A DNA stretch of 21,837 nucleotides from a virus. How positions within the stretch are numbered: position 1 is the stretch's first letter; each line of letters begins with the position of its first letter. This document shows, in pieces, positions 18,957 to 21,837 of the stretch. The position numbers and the translations under genes were made by a program. The notes under the pieces are model-generated. The model worked only from the letters and a program-made list of their open reading frames with translations, was not told the DNA's origin and searched no databases. The stretch covers positions 1 through 21,837 of IMG/VR virus record IMGVR_UViG_3300042898_001922; one strand, given 5' to 3'.

Positions 18957-19373
18957 CTACTTGATTTTGATTGTCTTAGGCTTTTTATCTTCAGGAACAA
19001 TTCGTACTACGTGAACATGTAGCATGCCATCCTTTAGTTCTGCAGAAGTTACTTCCATGTACTCTCCCAGTGCAAAAGATCTTACGAACTTTCTTCCTGC
19101 AATACCCTTGTGTACTACCTCTGCATCTGTTACCTCAACAATTTCACCCTTGATAATCAGTGTTCCATTATCTACTGATACATCAATATCTTCCTTTGAA
19201 AAACCAGCAATAGCCAGCGAAATCTGATATGTATCTTCATCTAGTTTAAGAAGATCATACGGAGGATATGACTGTGAGTTTGTTTTATGTGCTGTATTTA
19301 AACGGCCTAACTCTCTGTTAAAGCCAATAAAAAAAGGATCGTTAAATAGATCCATAGCGTACTTTGTTACCAT
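18957..19373 (-). CDS. Small heat-shock protein (Hsp20/alpha-crystallin)
   Basis: The 138-residue protein has a short N-terminal arm (MDLFNDPFFIGFNRELGRL), then the alpha-crystallin domain (about residues 38-125) from PPYDLLKLDEDTYQISLAIAG to the signature A111-x4-G116-x-L118 (AELKDGMLHVHVV), and a C-terminal I-x-I motif (TIKIK, 134-138) used for oligomer contact. It is an ATP-independent chaperone that holds unfolding proteins. Phages use such proteins for capsid or host-protein folding. The mRNA leader is about 51 nt with two predicted hairpins, the second enclosing much of the AAAGGGG ribosome site. The gene is flanked by three tRNAs and the structured RNA. Confidence 0.92.
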   Translation of the reverse strand: MVTKYAMDLFNDPFFIGFNRELGRLNTAHKTNSQSYPPYDLLKLDEDTYQISLAIAGFSKEDIDVSVDNGTLIIKGEIVEVTDAEVVHKGIAGRKFVRSFALGEYMEVTSAELKDGMLHVHVVRIVPEDKKPKTIKIK

Positions 19374-19374
19374 G

Positions 19375-19424
19375 TTATTCCCCTTTCAAGCGAATAAGTT
19401 AACGTACCCCCAATCGGCAGGTAC
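19375..19424 (-). promoter_or_regulatory. Hsp20 leader with two hairpins (possible RNA thermometer)
   Basis: The predicted transcript starts with GTACC (19424-19420), which pairs with GGTAC (19408-19404). A second hairpin pairs TTATTC (19397-19392) with GAATAA (19380-19375), an AU-rich 6-bp stem whose loop and 3' arm contain the ribosome site AAAGGGG (19386-19380). Heat-shock genes of bacteria often use such weak leader hairpins to block ribosomes at low temperature. The pairing is seen; the thermometer role is inferred. Confidence 0.35.
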
Positions 19425-19430
19425 TTATAT

Positions 19431-19439
19431 ATTATATCA
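19431..19439 (-). promoter_or_regulatory. Extended -10 promoter of the Hsp20 gene
   Basis: The minus strand reads TGA-TATAAT (19439-19431), an extended -10, with predicted +1 at 19424. No clear -35 is visible because the tRNA-Glu gene ends at 19449. Leader length is about 51 nt. Confidence 0.5.
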
Positions 19440-19448
19440 AACTTTTAG

Positions 19449-19520
19449 TAGCCCTACAGAGAATTGAACTCTGCTCACCAAGATGAAAGCCTGGTATCCT
19501 AACCACTAGAAGATAGGGCC
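19449..19520 (-). tRNA. tRNA-Glu(UUC)
   Basis: On the minus strand acceptor GGCCCTA/TAGGGCT (G-U first pair), D-loop AGTGGTTA, anticodon stem CCAGG/CTTGG with loop CTTTCAT (anticodon TTC, plus bases 19485-19487), T-arm CAGAG-TTCAATT-CTCTG, discriminator A. No CCA is encoded. Confidence 0.93.
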
Positions 19521-19525
19521 TTTGG

Positions 19526-19596
19526 AGCGAGTGACCAGAATTGAACTGGCACCATCTGCTTGGAAGGCAGAAGCACTACCATTATGCAACACTCGC
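19526..19596 (-). tRNA. tRNA-Gly(UCC)
   Basis: Acceptor GCGAGTG/CACTCGC, D-arm GCAT-AATGGTA-GTGC, anticodon stem TCTGC/GCAGA with loop CTTCCAA (anticodon TCC), T-arm GCCAG-TTCAATT-CTGGT, discriminator U as usual for Gly. Spaced 5 nt from each neighbouring tRNA. Confidence 0.95.
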
Positions 19597-19601
19597 TTTT
19601 G

Positions 19602-19674
19602 CTGGTCTGGCAGGCATCGATCCTGCGACATCCGAATTAACAGTTCGGCACTCTACCATCTGAGTTACAGACCA
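19602..19674 (-). tRNA. tRNA-Asn(GUU)
   Basis: Acceptor TGGTCTG/CAGACCA, D-arm ACTC-AGATGGTA-GAGT, anticodon stem CCGAA/TTCGG with loop CTGTTAA (anticodon GTT), T-arm GCAGG-ATCGATG-CCTGC, discriminator G. It starts 8 nt after the subtilisin-like gene's stop; the three tRNAs are probably read from an upstream promoter. Confidence 0.94.
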
Positions 19675-19681
19675 AATCCTA

Positions 19682-20560
19682 TTATCCGAAAATACTAACA
19701 AGCCTGTTAGTTTTAGTTGATCTTCCTACTGCAGCCTTTGATACTGATACAAAATAATCATAAGTTGATTGATAGGTACCCTTGTAATTTTTAGCCCAGT
19801 ATGCAGAAAATGCTGCTGTTGCAGCCGAAGTTCCTGAAAATCTTCCAATTTGAGTATTAAACAGACCAAGAAAATAAAAATCTACTTCTGGTGCAACATT
19901 TGAGTATGGAGCCATAGCGTTATCTTCTGATGCTCCACCAATTGAAACTGCTTGTGGAATGCATGCTGGAAAATCAATTCTTGAATAGTCACGATTGTTT
20001 CCTGCAGAAAAAATTGTAGCAACCCCAACAGCAGATAACTTATCAATGTTTCCAATAAGTTCAGCATGTGTTACACGAATTGGACAATACTTTGGACCAG
20101 ATCCTAGATTGTGATTTCCTTGTGAAGCAGAAACTGAAACAATGTTGTACTTTTGCTTATTATTAACTACCCAAGTAAGTGCCTTTGTAACTTCATTAAT
20201 GCTATAAGTATCCATTGTTCCACGCTTAGTTAGTCCTGCAATGCGAACAAATATAATATCTGCATCTGGATTAACTTGGTTGGCAATTAGAGCCATAGTT
20301 GTTCCGTGCTCAAACCCACCCTTTAGTGCTTGGGCTGATGGAAGAGTTGCTGCTCCAGGACCTTCTTGGAATCGTTGACCATTTGGACAGAGCATGCTTC
20401 CAAGAATACAAACCTCTTGTACTAACTTTGCCTTTAGTTGCGGAATAGATGAATCAATTGCTGTATCAATAATAACAATTGACTTGTTTGGTTCTGCATG
20501 TACTGGTTGTAATAGTACTAAACTAAATACCGCTATAATTCCCACTGCTATTTTTTTCAT
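19682..20560 (-). CDS. Secreted subtilisin-like (S8) serine protease
   Basis: Residues 1-22 (MKKIAVGIIAVFSLVLLQPVHA) are a classical signal peptide with an A-x-A-like cleavage site. The mature part has the S8 triad: D32 in IVIIDTAID, H85 in GFEHGTTMA, and S245 in SGTSAATAA, plus the oxyanion N188 in FSAGNN. The catalytic Asp lies only about 10 residues after the signal peptide, so the usual inhibitor pro-domain is absent. Four to five Cys (C51, C58, C159, C200) could form disulfides. AAGGAG precedes the ATG. It would be exported and may act on the cell envelope, a virion protein or on host surface proteins. Confidence 0.87.
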   Translation of the reverse strand: MKKIAVGIIAVFSLVLLQPVHAEPNKSIVIIDTAIDSSIPQLKAKLVQEVCILGSMLCPNGQRFQEGPGAATLPSAQALKGGFEHGTTMALIANQVNPDADIIFVRIAGLTKRGTMDTYSINEVTKALTWVVNNKQKYNIVSVSASQGNHNLGSGPKYCPIRVTHAELIGNIDKLSAVGVATIFSAGNNRDYSRIDFPACIPQAVSIGGASEDNAMAPYSNVAPEVDFYFLGLFNTQIGRFSGTSAATAAFSAYWAKNYKGTYQSTYDYFVSVSKAAVGRSTKTNRLVSIFG

Positions 20561-20571
20561 GTTTCTCCTTA

Positions 20572-20793
20572 TTAGTTTTCTTTGATTTTAATTACTACTT
20601 GGCAAGGGTCTCCGCCCTCTTCCCATTCTTGTTGCTCTTCTTCATTCATATAGGGATCACCCTCATGAGTATTACAAAACGGTTCAGTTACCCATCCCCG
20701 TTCAATTCCGTTTTCAAGCCAAATCTCAAACTCTCTATAGTCGGAGTCTTTGTCTTGCATATTATTTAAAATTTCTTCCCATTCTTCGGACAT
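20572..20793 (-). CDS. Acidic actinophage-type hypothetical protein, leaderless
   Basis: The 73-residue protein carries ERGWVTEPFCNTHEGDPYMNEEEQQEWEEGGDPCQVVIKI, the pattern of a small protein common in actinobacterial phages: P-F-C-x-T-H-x-G with a trailing D-P-C. The two Cys and His may bind metal. It is strongly acidic. The ATG follows a TTGACG-N17-TATACT promoter with 6 nt between -10 and ATG. Function unknown. Confidence 0.7.
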   Translation of the reverse strand: MSEEWEEILNNMQDKDSDYREFEIWLENGIERGWVTEPFCNTHEGDPYMNEEEQQEWEEGGDPCQVVIKIKEN

Positions 20794-20799
20794 ATTATA

Positions 20800-20828
20800 A
20801 GTATACTCCTAAAGGCTTACTACGTCAA
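20800..20828 (-). promoter_or_regulatory. Near-consensus promoter, leaderless start at 20793
   Basis: On the minus strand TTGACG (20828-20823), a 17-nt spacer and TATACT (20805-20800) are followed by TATAAT and the ATG at 20793. The -35 differs from consensus by one base and the -10 by one. The promoter lies within the end of the Ntn-hydrolase gene. Confidence 0.72.
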
Positions 20829-21333
20829 CTGGGCCCATGCATGATGGGTTAAATTTAATTGCAGCATTTACTGCTTGAACTACTCTATTCCTTGCATTTT
20901 TTTGCTTATCTGTTGCATACAAAACACCATAAGCATACTCTGCTCCTGAGCCCATAGCAAGATATGGAAGTGTGTACTTAGATAAAGACATATCAGCAGA
21001 ACTGTGCTCATAGATTTGTCCACGAACACAAATAATTAAACCAAGGTCTCCATCTTTAGATGTGTCTACCCAGAACTCATTATAAAATTCTTTTAATTCT
21101 TTGACAAACCTTGTCTGCATAAACCTATCTGTGTCTTTAATATTAGGAGCAGATGGTTTAAAGTTATAACGGATTCTTTCTCCGTCCATTGATCCAGCAT
21201 ATCCAATAAGGTATGGACCTATCTTCCAAACCTTTGGTGCTTCAAGTGCTAGGATAGTTCCATCATCTGATGCTCCACGATCTCCAGCCATATAAACTTT
21301 ATCTTCATGGCGAACAACAGCGATGCAAGTCAT
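20809..21333 (-). CDS. Proteasome/HslV-like Ntn-hydrolase
   Basis: The 174-residue protein begins MTCIAVVRHEDKVYMAGDRGASDDGTI and continues PKVWKIGPYLIGYAGSMDGERI. After removal of Met the new N-terminal residue is Thr1, with Asp17 (GDR), Arg18 and Lys33 (PKVWK) at the places used by HslV and proteasome beta subunits, and GYAG in the SGxxG-like turn. An autocatalytic threonine protease is therefore likely. Length matches HslV (about 170-180). Actinobacteria have a true proteasome, so the phage copy may form its own ring, work with a host ATPase, or process virion proteins; none is proven. GGGAGGGG precedes the ATG. Confidence 0.84.
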   Translation of the reverse strand: MTCIAVVRHEDKVYMAGDRGASDDGTILALEAPKVWKIGPYLIGYAGSMDGERIRYNFKPSAPNIKDTDRFMQTRFVKELKEFYNEFWVDTSKDGDLGLIICVRGQIYEHSSADMSLSKYTLPYLAMGSGAEYAYGVLYATDKQKNARNRVVQAVNAAIKFNPSCMGPVDVVSL

Positions 21334-21338
21334 GACAA

Positions 21339-21388
21339 ACCCCTCCCAGATTAGGTATATTTAAGTATACCATTGCCCCAGGAGGGGT
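21339..21388. repeat. Nested inverted repeats across the Ntn-hydrolase promoter
   Basis: Outer arms ACCCCTCC (21339-21346) and GGAGGGGT (21381-21388) are 8-bp inverted repeats; inner arms GGTATA (21354-21359) and TATACC (21366-21371) are 6-bp inverted repeats around TTTAAG. The inner right arm overlaps the -10, and one outer arm reaches the -35. The arrangement looks like a regulator-binding region; the left outer arm doubles as the ribosome site. Confidence 0.5.
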
Positions 21389-21393
21389 GTCAA
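21364..21393 (-). promoter_or_regulatory. Sigma-70 promoter of the Ntn-hydrolase gene
   Basis: On the minus strand TTGACA (21393-21388), an 18-nt spacer and TATACT (21369-21364). Predicted +1 is near 21357, leaving a leader of about 24 nt with GGGAGGGG. The spacer itself contains a perfect CCCC-TCCT-GGGG hairpin-type repeat. Confidence 0.72.
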
Positions 21394-21411
21394 GCAAGGT
21401 CTATATTATGA

Positions 21412-21699
21412 CTAATTAGCCTTTTTGTCTACTGATTTAAACGCATCATTGATTTCTGCCAATGTGAGTTTTCCATCGTCCAAAAAAGCCCTAGCCAGTC
21501 TTTCTATAACTGTTGCTACGCCTAATAGTCCTGCTAAGAATACAGCCTGCATAGTATCAATTCCTACTACTGCTCCTGCTCCCAAGACTGATAGTCCTGA
21601 TGCTGCAAATACCGCTAAAATTCTCATAAGAATATTAGTGATTGCTTTTTGTGGGTGTTCTTTTTTTGGGGGTTCTACTACTACCTTTTTAGTTGCCAT
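21412..21699 (-). CDS. Holin-like membrane protein with EF-hand-like C-terminus
   Basis: After a basic N-terminus (MATKKVVVEPPKKEHPQK) come two hydrophobic helices (about residues 21-47 and 49-65: ILMRILAVFAASGLSVLGAG, then AVFLAGLLGVATVIERL), then a soluble tail FLDDGKLTLAEINDAFKSVDK. The tail D-D-G-K-L-T-L-A-E-I resembles half of an EF-hand/dockerin Ca2+ loop. Such small two-helix proteins are common actinophage holin candidates. It starts in a TAATG junction with the partial gene upstream, so they are co-translated. Confidence 0.65.
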   Translation of the reverse strand: MATKKVVVEPPKKEHPQKAITNILMRILAVFAASGLSVLGAGAVVGIDTMQAVFLAGLLGVATVIERLARAFLDDGKLTLAEINDAFKSVDKKAN

Positions 21700-21837
21700 T
21701 ATTCATCACCTCTATTTCTAATAGGATATGTAATTGCCCAGGCAATTAATGTACATATAATTGCATAGCCAACTATTGTTTTGGCTGATCCATCTAGAAC
21801 CACCCAGGCAATAAACATACCTAGCAAAGTCCAAAGT
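21699..21837 (-). CDS. Partial small membrane protein (start beyond the window)
   Basis: The reading frame ends with TAA (21701-21699), overlapping the next ATG by 1 nt, and runs out of the window at its 5' end. The 45 visible residues include LWTLLGMFIAWVVLD and KTIVGYAIICTLIAWAITYP, two hydrophobic segments, then a polar RNRGDE tail. It forms a coupled pair with the holin-like gene. Incomplete, so no family is called. Confidence 0.6.
   Translation of the reverse strand, partial: LWTLLGMFIAWVVLDGSAKTIVGYAIICTLIAWAITYPIRNRGDE

Noticed and set aside
1-21837. CRISPR array, insertion sequence, integrase or attachment site
   Set aside because: No regularly spaced repeats, transposase or recombinase motifs were seen; the inverted repeat at 18861-18942 has no transposase beside it.

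Overview
This AT-rich, densely packed window is most plausibly a piece of a tailed bacteriophage genome infecting an actinobacterium, probably of a low-GC freshwater lineage. A WhiB-family Fe-S regulator, a DUF7455 protein and a proteasome/HslV-like Ntn-hydrolase point to an actinobacterial setting. A CHAP endolysin coupled to a DUF2061 membrane protein, further holin-like proteins, an HNH endonuclease, six tRNA genes without encoded CCA and many small overlapping genes point to a phage. No terminase, portal, capsid, tail or polymerase gene is visible, so the phage assignment is inference.

Layout. One GIY-YIG-like gene (93-410) points left; everything else from 465 to 10584 points right. This right-going arm starts with a 2OG-Fe(II) oxygenase, followed by a cascade of tiny overlapping genes (1202-2830), several of them Cys-rich or membrane peptides, and then a PD-(D/E)XK nuclease-like gene. 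Next comes a glycan-modification block (3303-10584): a NodU/CmcH-type carbamoyltransferase, three tRNAs (Met or Ile CAU, Ile UAU, Arg UCU), a CgeB-like glycosyltransferase, an NAD-dependent sugar epimerase, an FkbM methyltransferase, an exostosin-like glycosyltransferase, a GT-A-like glycosyltransferase and a GT-B glycosyltransferase, mostly joined by 4-14 nt overlaps.

The left-going arm (21837 down to 10633) meets the right-going arm at a strong leftward intrinsic terminator (10583-10615). From right to left it holds membrane/holin-like genes, the Ntn-hydrolase, a secreted subtilisin-like protease, three tRNAs (Asn, Gly, Glu), a small heat-shock protein, a candidate structured RNA, an HNH endonuclease, the endolysin/DUF2061 pair, FmdB and DUF7455 zinc proteins, a thermonuclease, two tandem thioredoxins, several phage hypotheticals, WhiB, a GT60-like glycosyltransferase, a XapX/DUF1427 protein, a second 2OG oxygenase and a holin-like protein with a histone-H1-like tail.

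Two features stand out. First, many genes start exactly 6 nt after a sigma-70 -10 hexamer, two of them behind a perfect TTGACA-N17-TATAAT, so their mRNAs should begin at the A of the ATG (leaderless). Second, an 84-nt non-coding segment between the Hsp20 and HNH genes is closed by a perfect 11-bp stem and has a -10-like box placing its 5' end 2 nt before that stem; I do not recognise it as a known RNA family.
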